Both the position numbers and the translations under genes were made by a program. Positions 13,024 through 24,629 of a stretch of 64,000 nt of DNA are shown piece after piece. The first letter of the stretch is position 1; each line of letters starts with the position of its first letter. The notes beneath the pieces were generated by a model. It made no database searches, was not told the DNA's origin, and was given only the letters and a program-made list of their open reading frames with translations. Source of the stretch: Apis mellifera (Eukaryota; Arthropoda; Insecta; Hymenoptera; Apidae); NCBI RefSeq assembly GCF_003254395.2, contig NC_037649.1, positions 10,131,931 through 10,195,930 on the forward strand, read 5' to 3'.

Positions 13024-13262
13024 AGAAAAAAGAGGAAGAGGAAAAAAAAAAAAGAAAGGAAAAGGAAAGAAAAAAGGAAGGAAAAAGAAGAAGGGGAAAA
13101 AGATAAGAAATAGGAAGGTATCGGGACAAAATTAGGGTAATTTCGTTCGAGGAACAATATTTAAAGATGTCCGAACGGACGTCTTTATACAACTCATTTG
13201 CATAAGAATGTACGAGAAGAAGAAGAAGAAGAGGAGGAAGAAGAAGAAGAAGAAAAGGAGGA
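13024..13262. repeat. Purine-rich low-complexity tracts (A/G, GAA/GAG)
   Basis: Two purine tracts, about 13024-13110 (mixed A and G) and 13213-13262 (GAA/GAG triplets), flank about 100 bases of ordinary sequence. They generate Glu-rich and Ser/Leu-rich frames that are not genes. Confidence 0.85.
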
Positions 13263-14867
13263 GGGAGAAGATATCCCTTTTCTGGTTTTATCCCGTGGCC
13301 CAATGTTCGATTCGACCGACCGTCGCTCGTTACCTTTAACGCCGTTAAAGTCTCTCTCTCTCCGTCCTCTTTCCGCGTCTTTCACGATTATTTCCTCGAC
13401 GGCTGGGCGGGCCGTGGAAACGTGACGATTCCCGTTTTCCGTCGTCGCGGGAATAAAAAGCGCGGCACGCGCTTCCGGATGTCACCTCAGCCCGACCCAG
13501 CGATAAAAGCTTTTAACGACGCTCCTCCACCTTTGCCCGTGACCAGATCGATTCGAGCCCGTGCTCGTTGAACAACAAACGAGGCCCGAGGAAAGAATTT
13601 CTCCACGCCCGTGCGCGTCGAGATGCGTTTGCGACCGATCTCGAATAAATCTGGAATCTCGCTTTCGATTTCCTTTGTCGCCTCAAACTGTCGCCTCCTT
13701 TTCCTTCCCCTTCGTCTTATTTACGATCGTGGAAAACGTGCGTCGTCGGGGAGAGTCTCTTTCTTTTCCTCTCCTTTTTTTTTTTTTCTTTTAAACGAAC
13801 GAGAGATCGGACGCCAAATTTTCGAGGATCGGTACGATAAGTGAGAAAAAGACACGCGTCGTTTCCTGCTCCGTTGAACCGTGACGACGAAGGCGAGGGC
13901 GTTCCTGTGGAATTTTCCATGGATCTCTTTCTTCGCTAAGGACTGGAGCCACGCACCCTCGAATCGGTCCTAATTAAAAGATTTCACTCGACGCGTTCGA
14001 ACGCTTTCTCACGGACAACTCGGGTTCACACGTTTCCTCCCAGAAACGGTCAGGCGCCAGTACCCCCGTGAAAAAAAACCTCTTGAGACTCCCCTGTTGC
14101 TGGAGTCGTGTAGCTACGTGCGTGTATTTCCACGATAAGGTTCGCGCAGCCTCCTTTCCTAGAATTATGCCTCTTTAATTTGTTACTTCCTGCGATACGC
14201 GCTTCATAAGCACCCAAAGTACTCTTTCTCTTCGTCGAAGAATATTTCTCTCACATTTTCCATCTTACACCTCGACGTGGTAGAAAAATTCAATCCCCCT
14301 TTTCTTTCTTTCCGTACAAGGATCCATCTATTAATTTGCGCTCGTGTCACGATATTTAGCGGTTCCACCGACACGAATTCCCAATTCTTTTCCCAAACAT
14401 CGCGTCAATTAGTCTCTCTCCCGACCTGACCAATCTCTTTCGCTTTCTCGCCTCTTCTCCTCTTCTTCTTACCTTCACACACTCGGTTCCTTTTTATTCT
14501 TCTTCTTCTTCTTGTTCGAGGCTTCGCAGAGGCTCGTGTTTTATTTCGAGCTCGCTCCTTCATCTCTCCGTTGTTGGCTCACCAAAAGTGACGCTTTCCT
14601 CGATTTTTCACCTTCCATTCTCCCCAAGGTCAACGAGCCGTAACTCATAAACACATTATCGCCATTATCGCGCATCGATGCTATTCGTCTCACCTCGTGC
14701 ACCACGATTCCTCCTGGATCCGTTATCCCTTATCTCCACCGCGATCCCTTTCCAAGGGATCGAGTACCGAGTTTGCTAGCCGATCTAATTATCGAAGCAC
14801 GGTGTACCAGCACCAGTAATCCCTCGAGCGTCCATAGAGAGAGATAGAGGCAATTTAATTCTCCTCC

Positions 14868-14911
14868 CCTCGATATTCCTTGGTTCACGCGTCGAAGAGG
14901 GAATATCGAGG
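14868..14911. other. Perfect 12-bp inverted repeat with 20-nt loop
   Basis: The left arm cctcgatattcc (14868-14879) is the exact reverse complement of ggaatatcgagg (14900-14911). An RNA from either strand could form a 12-bp stem. It is shorter than typical animal pre-miRNA stems, and pairing does not clearly extend beyond the arms. Confidence 0.6.
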
Positions 14912-15622
14912 AGCAAAGGTGGAAAAATATAACCGGAGCCGGATCTTTTCGCTCCACCGTCTCTGTCGATCGGCAACAACCATCCTCCCCTCCCTTCCCT
15001 CGTTATTTACGAGCTCTAGAGCACCGACGACCTTTCTCTCTCTCTTTCTTTCTTTCCATCTCCGCGTTCCAATCTCGATTCGAATTACGTCGCGGGCAAT
15101 CGATCGATGGACAGAATCTATTCTTCTCGCGGCAACGGTCGTTAACCGTGGATGGAAATCTCGGGCACAGCCCGAGGCGTTTTGGCTATAACAACGATTT
15201 TGATGAATTTCAAGTCGGATTTAATTAGGAGGCGCGTATTTTCGTGCCCCGCGTTACTTAAACCCTCGGCCCCGGAGCCCCGCCTCGGAGGACCTTAAAG
15301 AATCGAGTTTTGCATGCCCCCGAGGACAAAGCCATAAAATACCAAGCGTAACAGCTTTCAATTACAGGCCCCCGCGCGCCCGCGTATGAGCCGCGCGTAT
15401 TATAACCTCGCCCCTCGTCCAGGAAGAGTGGGGAGGGGAGGGAAGGAACAAAAAGTGGGACGAGGAATTCCGCGGCTCCCCTTTTCGAACCTCGCGCCGC
15501 GTTACGAACCTCCCCCTTTCTTTCGTCCTTTCGCATTTCGATACGTGATCAACCGCCGTCGATCCAGGAGGTGATCTACCTAATCCCTTCCGTTCTCACG
15601 CGCAGAACGAGAGAACGCGTGA

Positions 15623-16915
15623 TCGAGGAGCCGATATTACATCCCACGAATAAAATTGAATAAAATTCTCCCTGTTTCGAGAGAAATTAAGAAAGGACAG
15701 GACCGTATCCTCTAAGAAAAATTCGAGTTTGTTTTCGAAGGGATCGAGGAGCATATTACATCCAACGAATGAAATTAAATAAAATTCTCCCTGTTTCGAG
15801 AGAAATTAAGAGAGGATAGGACCCTTTAAGGGAAATTCGAGTTTGTTTTCGAGAGGATCGACACGAAGTATATTATATCCAACGAATGAAATTGAATAAA
15901 ATTCTCCCTGTTTCGAGAGAAATTAAGAGAGGACAGGACTCTTTAAGGGAAATTCGAGTTTGTTTTCGAAGGGATCGAGCATATTATATCCAACGAATGA
16001 AATTGAATAAAATTCTCCCTGTTTCGAGAGAAATTAAGAGAGGACAGGACCCTCTAAGGGAAATTCGAGTTTGTTTTCGAGGACATCGACACGGAGCATA
16101 TTATATCCAACGAATGAAATTGAATAAAATTCTCCCTATTTCGAGAGAAATTAAGAGAGGACAGGACCCTTTAAGGGAAATTCGAGTTTGTTTTCGAGGA
16201 CATCGACACGGAGCATATTATATCCAACGAATGAAATTGAATAAAATTCTCCCTATTTCGAGAGAAATTAAGAGAGGACAGGACCCTTTAAGGGAAATTC
16301 GAGTTTGTTTTCGAGAGGATCGACACGGAGCATATTATATCCAACGAATGAAATTGAATAAAATTCTCCCTGTTTCGAGAGAAATTAAGAGAGGATAGGA
16401 CTCTTTAAGGGAAATTCGAGTTTGTTTTCGAGGACATCGACACGGAGCATATTATATCCAACGAATGAAATTGAATAAAATTCTCCCTGTTTCGAGAGAA
16501 ATTAAGAGAGGACAGGACCCTCTAAGGGAAATTCGAGTTTGTTTTCGAGGACATCGACACGGAGCATATTATATCCAACGAATGAAATTGAATAAAATTC
16601 TCCCTATTTCGAGAGAAATTAAGAGAGGACAGGACCCTTTAAGGGAAATTCGAGTTTGTTTTCGAGAGGATCGACACGGAGCATAATATATCCAACGAAT
16701 GAAATTGAATAAAATTTTTCCTGTTTCGAGAGAAATTAAGAGAGAATAGGACTCTTTAAGGGAAATTCGAGTTTGTTTTCGAGAGGATCGACACGGAGCA
16801 TAATATATCCAACGAATGAAATTGAATAAAATTCTCCCTGTTTCGAGAGAGATTGAGGAGAGAACAGAATCGTACCCTATAAGGGAAATTCGAGTTTGTT
16901 TTCGAGGGGGAATTT
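15623..16915. repeat. 117-bp tandem repeat (minisatellite), about 11 copies
   Basis: Each unit carries 'gatcgacacggagcatatta', then 'tatccaacgaatgaaattg', 'aataaaattctccctgtttc', 'gagagaaattaagagaggac', a short imperfect palindrome 'ccctttaaggg', and 'aaattcgagtttgttttcga'. Unit starts are near 15623, 15741, 15857, 15974, 16085, 16201, 16318, 16435, 16551, 16668 and 16785. Most spacings are 116-118 bp. One unit is about 6 bp shorter (15974 to 16085), and the terminal units are the most diverged (an extra 'cgtatcc'-like insertion in the first, 'cgtaccctat' in the last). Because 117 is divisible by three, the repeat keeps one frame open for 170 codons, which encode a 39-residue repeat. I treat that as a by-product, since there is no splice or promoter support. 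Homogenised central units with diverged edges fit unequal exchange. Confidence 0.92.
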
Positions 16916-19900
16916 CGCGAAGCACTAATCACGCGGCGGACGAAAACGACCGGTCGTATACACGGTTGCAAGCGGTTGGCTCGCGATTACCGGGCTGATG
17001 AATTGTCGCCCGGGGGTATCGTATATTTTTCGAAGAATAGACGAAGATATTACAACCGGCGTGCGGCGTCGGTTGATTGGCGTCACCGCGTGCCGCGCAA
17101 ACGTGGCGCGCGGTGGTTGGGAAACGTTGAGGAGAGGAAAAAAAAAAGGAAAAAAAGGAAAAAAAGGGGGGGATGGAGCGGAGGACGGCCGGTGTACGTA
17201 TGTATGGTAATTGGCGATTCATCACGGCGGCGACAAGCCGGCCGCGGTTCTGCTCACCGCAGAAGTTGGCCCTCCTCGCTCGCGTTGGGGACGAGAGGGG
17301 AGAGGGAAGACGACGAGAACGTTTGACGAAGATAAAAACGGCGAAAAAGGAATCGCGTGCCGCGATTCTTGTCGCTCGCCTCGTCCTTTTTTCCTCTCCG
17401 CGGCCCGTGTTTACCCGGCCGAGGGACACGGCTCGCCCCTCCCCCTCCATCCCTCCTCGCTCCCCCCTCCCTTTTCCCTCGCCAACATCGTAATTATTTC
17501 GTAATTACACGTTCATTATGCGGGGCAAAGGGGAGGAGGAGGGAAGCGTGGAATTACGGATGGGTGAAAACAGAGATGTACACAGAGGCGGCGGGCGTTA
17601 TTTCGTCGAATAATAATAAATCATGCCTCCCCCTTCCCTCCACGTTCGAAAATTCGTTCGTTGAGTTTTTCAACGGATATCGGGGTGGAGCCGAGGCAGC
17701 GTATTTTACATTTATTATACAAATTGTGGAACGTGACTGGAAATCATCGGGATCGTGTCACGCGCCGATCGATCTCACGAAAAATCTCCAGATTTCCTCG
17801 ACCTTTCTCCTCCCCTCCCGTTTGCTTTTGACACGTGTGTTTCTTCCTTCCTTTCTTTCTTTCTTTCTTTCTTTTTTTTCCTTACCCAGGAACAAACCAA
17901 ACAGTGGGTGGAATGTCATAGACGCGTTCGAGGTCTCCCTTCCTCTTCGCCCAACTTCGAGTGGGTGGAATGCCGTGGATGCACCCAACTCTCTCTCCCA
18001 CACCGTCCCCCCCCTCCTTTCCCTCCTTCTCTCTTTCGGCGGTTCCTGCATAGCTGGAAGAACCAGTTTTTGTTTTCTCGAGAAAATTAAAATTCCTCCC
18101 GCTTGAATATAAAAAAGCGGCGGTTTTCATCTCGTACGATCAAGATGCGACGTTTCCCTTCCTCTTTGTTTTCGTTCCCGAAAGGAACGAATCGGCCGAG
18201 ATCTTCCACCGTTGCGCGCGCGTGTGCGCACACCTGCGCAATTGTCAGCAGCGACAAAGCAAGCAAGCAAGCCCAAGTAGGCGGATTCTCCATAGGATTC
18301 TCCAAAGGAAGATTCGCGTGGAAAGATTTATCGAGGCTCGTCCCATCCTTCCGAACGAGGCCTTGTTATAAATTTCTCGATCAAATGGCGGTGCACGAAA
18401 CTCGACTTGACGACTCCGCGCCGGGTGAAATCTGATGCAGCGCGAAATGCAGCGGTCGGGAGGGGATACGGGAAACCCGAGTCGTTCGACGATGTTTCGG
18501 TTTATCTGATCGTGGAAGGGCGTGCGGCGGAATAAAGGAATCCTACCGATAATCCGCTGATAAATCGTTTTCCATATAAGGCCGTCCGGCCACGCGTTAC
18601 AAATTCCAATTCGAAAGCTTGGTAAGCCGAGAGTTTCGGCCTCCACTCCTCCTTTCGAGGCCTCGCGACTCGCGCCTCTCCAATCCCGAATCGTATACGT
18701 CTATATATATACGTAACCGACTAATCGGATTCACGAGTCACGGCTCGCTCGCTGGACGATTAAGTGGCTCGCTGATAAGGTGGCCTTTACCAATCACCTT
18801 TGCCTATATCTCGAGATAAGGTAATCGGCGGTCCCTTTTACTCCTGCTAAACGTTTCCAAGACCCTTCCCCACCGATATACCGGTTGTCGCGACTTATAC
18901 AGCCGAGCGTTGACGCGCAACCAATTTGGACCTCGATTCCTATCCGCGTTTCTAATTATGTTAGAAAAGGAGCAAATTTGTTGAAAAGTCCCCCTCCTTT
19001 TCGTTCGAGCTACGTGATTTCGCCACGGAACGTTTTCAAGAGGATATTGCGCAACGTGGAAAGGGGAATTGGCCAGTGGAATTTAGAAAACTGCGCGAGA
19101 GCGCGCGTTGGAGAGGCGTGGATGGTTGAGCAACCATTACCAATATTTGAACAAATTTTCGAACGATCAACAATTCGATCCCTTCTTCGCTCCTTCTTCT
19201 CTCGAAACGCCGCCGCTTCCTCGCGATTAAAGGCAATTAGGAATAAGTGCTCACTTACGAGGCAGTCGTCTGGTAGCCGAGAGACATTCCTTTCGTTGGA
19301 ATTCGTCGGCCGTCGCGACTCATTTATCGTTACATACCAAATGTATAATCCAAGGAGCCAACTCTCCCCTCCCGACAAATTTAACCACACCCCACCACCA
19401 CGCCTCCCCGCGTGCTTGTTTAACCTCTTTCCTCCCCCGTCGTCCGATCGTCCGCCAATTTTCTCTGTCCACGCCACGCAGGTATAATAATAATAACGGG
19501 TCTTTCTTTTGCCACGTTCACGCTCTCCTTTCTCCTCCTCCTTTATTCCTTCCTCCCCCCTTTCCCCTCCAGTCGCCAACTGTTTGCCCGCGACTCGGTT
19601 TGTCCGCGTCCTCGAGTTTGTGTGCCGGGACGGCGTCATTAAAATGGCGGAGCCTCTGCGTGTCTGTGAGAGAAGAAAAACCGTGACCAGGCTGTCTCCG
19701 CCGTGTTCAATTCAATTCTGCCCATTTTCAACACGTTTGTTCGATCTCCGCGTTCCCACGATTGCCTTGCCATCTTTCCCTCCCCGACCGTTCGAATCGC
19801 GAATTAATAACACGACCGTTTTCGAATTCGAATAATTATTTTCTTCGAGGAGAGGATCGAGGTGATCAGGGTGGCGGTGCCTCCTCCTTCTTCTTTTTAT

Positions 19901-20285
19901 TCTTCCTCCTCGTAGGAGCGGTCATTAATTATTATACCGGACGGAGAGGAAAGAAGGGGAGAGTGGGTGGAGAAAAGGAGAAGCGGCGGCGAGAGAGGTG
20001 AATAGAAACGGAGAAGGAAAAAAATAAAATAAATAAGTAACCAAGAGCGGATGTTAACGGACGGCCGTAAAAATATGCGAGGACAGATTTAGGCATTGGA
20101 TCCCTTTGAAGAGCTCGCGTTGGAAGATTTTGACCGGGTTCGGATGGACGAGCGTGCAATCGGGGCGACACGTTCGATCAAGAGATTTGGAACCGTTGGA
20201 AAATAATTAAACGTTTCACGGGACGTTTTAGTGCCAAGGATCCGAAACGATATTTTTTTTCTTTTCTTTTCATCCTCTCTTCCCT
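16916..20285. other. Intronic DNA, no gene seen
   Basis: Ordinary CpG-rich non-coding sequence. A strong polypyrimidine tract ending in CAG (17845-17890) mimics an acceptor, but the sequence after it has stops in the phase needed by the upstream exon and no good donor. A GTGGGTGGAATG motif occurs twice just downstream (near 17905 and 17962). At 19481 a CAG|GTATAA sequence follows pyrimidine-rich DNA, but it is a much weaker composite site than that at 41802. Confidence 0.4.
17844..17880. repeat. CTTT tetranucleotide tract
   Basis: A run of CTTT repeats merging into poly-T. It is responsible for Phe/Leu-rich frames on the + strand and Lys/Glu-rich frames on the - strand. Confidence 0.85.
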
Positions 20286-20728
20286 GCAACAATTCAAATA
20301 TCCGAAATTGATATTTTGACACGCGTGTAATTACACCGTGGATCCTATTATCTCCTCTCTGATACCAGGAATCGTTGGAATTATAGGATGATGATCGAAT
20401 AACGATCGGTGTTTCGAGTCTTTCGTCTAATTTCCTTCGTACAAAAACACGACAATTCCAGTGTCATCGGTTCGACAGAGATGATATTGGTTGCATCGAT
20501 CCCGATATTTGCAACAATGCAAATATCCGAGATTGATATTTTGACACGCGTGTAATTACACCGTGGATCCTATTATCTCCTCTCTGATACCAGGAATCGT
20601 TGGAATTATAGGATGATGATCGAATAACGATCGGTGTTTCGAGTCTTTCGTCTAATTTCCTTCGTACAAAAACACGACAATTCCAGCGTCATCGATTCGA
20701 CAGAGATGATATTGGTTGCATCGATCCT
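20286..20728. repeat. 225-bp near-identical tandem duplication
   Basis: Copy 1 starts at 20286 (gcaacaattcaaatatccg) and copy 2 at 20511 (gcaacaatgcaaatatccg). They match almost base for base until about 20728, with only a handful of substitutions, for example aattca/aatgca, gaaattg/gagattg, ccagtgtc/ccagcgtc and atcggttc/atcgattc. Two copies only. The low divergence points to a recent duplication or recent gene conversion. No open frame is shared in a meaningful way. Confidence 0.93.
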
Positions 20729-21075
20729 TTCGAATACATCTCTGTACACGAATACGGGCAGAGCGTTGAACGGGCGAGAAACGGAACGCTTGGTATCTCG
20801 ATTTCCTGGGCTGATGGATCGACAGGTGAATATACGGATTGCAAATAGTCCGCAACGAAATTATCGGCGAATCCGACGTCCACGGTGGCCAACGGTATCG
20901 GCGAAAAGCATCGACAAGAGGGCCCACCTCCCTTTCATGAAGAGATCACGCGAAGGAACCAGTCGACCGAACCGAATCGCTACCATTTCTTCTCGCTCTT
21001 CCTCTCTCTTTCTCTCTCTTTCTCCCCTCTGCACACGTGTTTACCAATACGTCCGTTCGATTTATTTTCAAGTAG

Positions 21076-21103
21076 CCTCTCTTTCTCTCTCTCTCTCTCT
21101 CTC
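21076..21103. repeat. CT dinucleotide microsatellite
   Basis: An almost pure CT run, with a GA run about 190 bp downstream (21291-21319). The two could pair as a long-range inverted repeat, but such runs are common throughout the window. Confidence 0.85.
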
Positions 21104-21288
21104 GTTCGAGAAGCGTTGATTAACGACGATAATGCGAGAGTCAAGAGATACTCTCGTCGTGACTCGATCCTTTTCCTTTCTTTTTTTATTTTCATCGATC
21201 GAATAATAATGGAAGAAACGAGGGCACGAGTGAACCTCGTCGTCGAATCTAAATGAATTTCAACGTGGAAATGGAAATAGAGAGATCT

Positions 21289-21319
<31 letters not shown>

Positions 21320-24300
21320 CAAAAACCGCGATGAGAATATTTTAAAGATGGAGGACACTTTTAAAACGCTCGCTTTTAAAGCCTTATCGTTCTAATAGGA
21401 CGCGTAAGGCGGTCGTTTAACGCTCGAAGGCCGAGAACTTTCGAGATAAGGGAGATTTCGTGCTCGCCACGAAATTTTTGAATAATTAATCACGACCAAG
21501 GTTGAGTCGGAAAGGAAAGAAGAAGAAGAAAAAAAAAAGAAAAGAGAGAAGAAAGAGAGAAAGGAACGCAGTTAAAGTTCAATGGTAGCCATCTTCCATT
21601 CCGTTCCATTCGCGTGCCTCCTCCTCTTTTTCTTCTGCCTCGATAATGACGTGCCTTTCGACGACTCATTCCGCCGGGACGATGCACGCGAAAGAAGGAG
21701 AAAGGAGGGACAAAGGAGGAGCCACCAAGGACGAGCGAGGTCCTTTACACGTGGAACGGGACAATCTGCCCCGTATGCAAATGCAATTTCTCGCGCGCGC
21801 CCTCCTCCCTTACGATTGGCAATATTTCGGGTGTAAGAAATGAGAGGCAATCTATATGTAAGTAAGCGGAGGCAAGAAACTATAACACGGAGAAGCGATC
21901 CTTTTCTCCTCTCCTCTCCCCTCCATTCAGGGGGTAAAAGAGGGGCGGTGATCCGCGAGATAAGATCTCCGAGGGATCGGTAGCCGGCTTAGCAACGGAT
22001 ATAGATCACGTATATAATGGAGCGGCGCAACGCTTGCCTCTACCGATCGCTATCGTTCGTACTTTACGCGTCACTTAGATTTCTTTCTCTCTGACGAGCG
22101 CATACGGATCGATGATCGAAATCTCTCCCGTCAATTTCCATCGAGCTACCGGCCGACCATCGCGCCTAACGCTGCTCCATCGATATCGTAACGCAATTAT
22201 GGGGTTGCGTGCTGGGATCGTGAGTGGCGATAGATGCGTATCCATTCGGGATAGAATAGTGATCGATTCGAGTATTATTAAAAATATTCTTGGAATTCGA
22301 TCGGGAGAAATTGTGCGAATCGATTATGACATTGCCGTTCATTTGTTATATCGTTGAGGACCTCCGACCTCCGACCACGCGTCGATCAACTTCGATCCAG
22401 GGATTTGTGGCGTGTCGATCATGCTTCCCTTCGGTCTCGAGCCGAGGAAGAGAGGGAGAGAGGCCGAGGTTCTCGAGGGGAGGCCGTAACAAATCTCGAA
22501 ACAAACGGTGGACCGGTAGATTCGCCATTTAAAATCACAGCGTGAACGACCCGTTGCGACCCGCTCGCTTAATTTGGAAATATGTCGAGCGATTAGAGGT
22601 CCCAGAGGGGGGTGGCTGTGCTTCCACGTACCCCACCCTGTTCCGCAACGGTAATTTATACTTCTCGGGATCTTTAAACGCGGGCTTAATAACGGGCTAA
22701 ACCGCTTGTTAACCTTAAATCAGTTGTAAATCAACCTTATGGGGTAACTCGTTGCCTACCTATCTACCTACCCTCGAGGGGAATAGATTGGGATTCGACA
22801 ACAGAGGCAAGTAGTCGGTTCGCGAGATTGAATTCGTGAAATTGGGGAAAAGTAAAAGAAAGAAAGAGAGAAAAACGCTGATGCATTCCGGGACGAGGTT
22901 TAGGTTTAATCGTTTATCGGTGGAAAATTTTTCTCCTTCGTTTTCTCCTCGATTACGGCGGAATCTGGGACGCAGGAGGTAGGATTTCAACGATCTTGCT
23001 CGACCAGAAAGTGGCAACACAATTATGGGTCGATGACCGTATTATTCATGTCCTGTCTCACAGCCACGGACCTGTATTTAACTTATCTCATCTGCATAAC
23101 CTCTTCCTCTAACCGCCACCTCGTTCGAAAATTTCACTCGCGGGGAGGATCGAAAAAAAAAAAAAAGGAAAGGACCCAAACGCCATCGTCCCAACGCCTC
23201 GCGACCGTATTATAAATTCATCGAAAGTCGAAGGCTTTATTCGGGCCGCGAGTACAAATACCATCGAAATACCTTCGAACATAAATCGGCGGATAAATCC
23301 AGTCGAGTCGAAGGCGTTAATTGCAGCCGATGAAGCAACGCGACCTCGCGCATTCCACGCGAAATATAGCCTAACGTTTCATCATCGTCGCTTCTTCTTC
23401 TTTCTCGCTCACAAAAACCAATCTCTTCGAATCTTCAATCGTCGCCTAGATTCGACTCTTCCAAAATTTAAAACCTCTTCTCTTCTCTCCCAATGCTTCT
23501 CAACATAATAAGATCGTACGACTAGAAAAAGAATCCTTCCTCCACTCTCGTTTCCACGTAGGTAGTAATGAAACGTTACTCGATGGAAGGAAAAGGTGAA
23601 CCGATCCTCCGCCGTCGATAAATAACGCGATTCGCATCTCTCGTCGTCTTCGTCGTCGTACGTCAGCCGGGAGCGGCTAGTTAGCTTATCCCGCATTGGC
23701 CTCGATCCCTGGCCGAACCGTGGCCGATAAATTCCCTCGTATTCGTAACAGGGGGAAATAGAGGCGCAGGTATCGCAACGGGGGTATCTGGATGCGATCG
23801 CGCGCCGCGCCATAAATGGAGGGCCCGCGTATGAGGAACCGATGTCGGCGCCAGCCGGCTATTACAACTTGTACAAGCGGCATCCAACCAAGGGAGGAGG
23901 GATGAGAGGGGGACAGCCCCGTTCTTTCTCGCTGTTGGCCACGTTTTACCCGCGCGCTAGAACCCGCGCCTCTTTCATTACGTATCGCGTCGTGCGTTAT
24001 TACGCGCTTCCACGTAACTATAAAGAAGCGATCGCGTAACCCGCCTCTTCCAACGCTTGCCGCCCGGCCAACCTTTCCTTCTCCCCTCCTCCTCTCTCGT
24101 TTTCCGCGTTTCTTTTCCGCGCAAATCTTTCGCACGCCTCCGCGAGGATTATTCCGCCGTTTCCGCTCCGTAATCGTTCACGGTTCGATCGAAAGAGGCG
24201 GAGAAGGAGAGGAGGAGAGGATACGGTTATATCGACGTTAAATTCCACCGTGGTGGAATTCGTTTTGCCGCTTCTAATCCCCCGTGGAGATTTTTCGACT

Positions 24301-24608
24301 TTACACGTGAAAGCCTCGAAATGGAATTTCGCGTGCCGCTTTATCGGCCGGTCGATGGTGTCGATTCTTTCAACGGTTAAAAAAAAAAAAAAAAAAGGTT
24401 AAAGGTGGCTCGACACGGGTAATCGAATAGGGGATCGAAAAAAAGTGGCATCCATCCGTGGGATAAAAGCGATATTTTTTCACTTTTTTCCCTTTTTGTT
24501 TCCCCGACCGATCGTCGGAAAGTCGTCGCGTTCAGCGATCGACCGTTAAGAATTATGGTTATTAAAAGTATTTATACTTACAGGCGATGGAACGGGCGTG
24601 GAAAATAG

Positions 24609-24629
24609 CATTTTCCGTAACGGAAAATG
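24609..24629. other. 21-bp perfect palindrome
   Basis: The arms cattttccgt and acggaaaatg are exact reverse complements around a single central A. The site could be a homodimeric factor site or chance. Nothing nearby settles it. Confidence 0.6.

Noticed and set aside
17845..17935. Strong polypyrimidine tract plus CAG resembling an acceptor
   Set aside because: The tract is a CTTT microsatellite. The phase needed by the upstream exon meets a stop after ten codons, and no good donor follows.
19440..19490. Second possible recursive splice site (cacgcag|gtataa)
   Set aside because: The donor half is weak (GTATAA) and the tract is interrupted by purines, so it is much poorer than the site at 41802.
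22012..22357. TATA-like gtatataatgg with an 81-codon ATG frame downstream
   Set aside because: AT-rich motifs of this kind are frequent here. The frame has no recognisable domain, splice site or poly-A signal.
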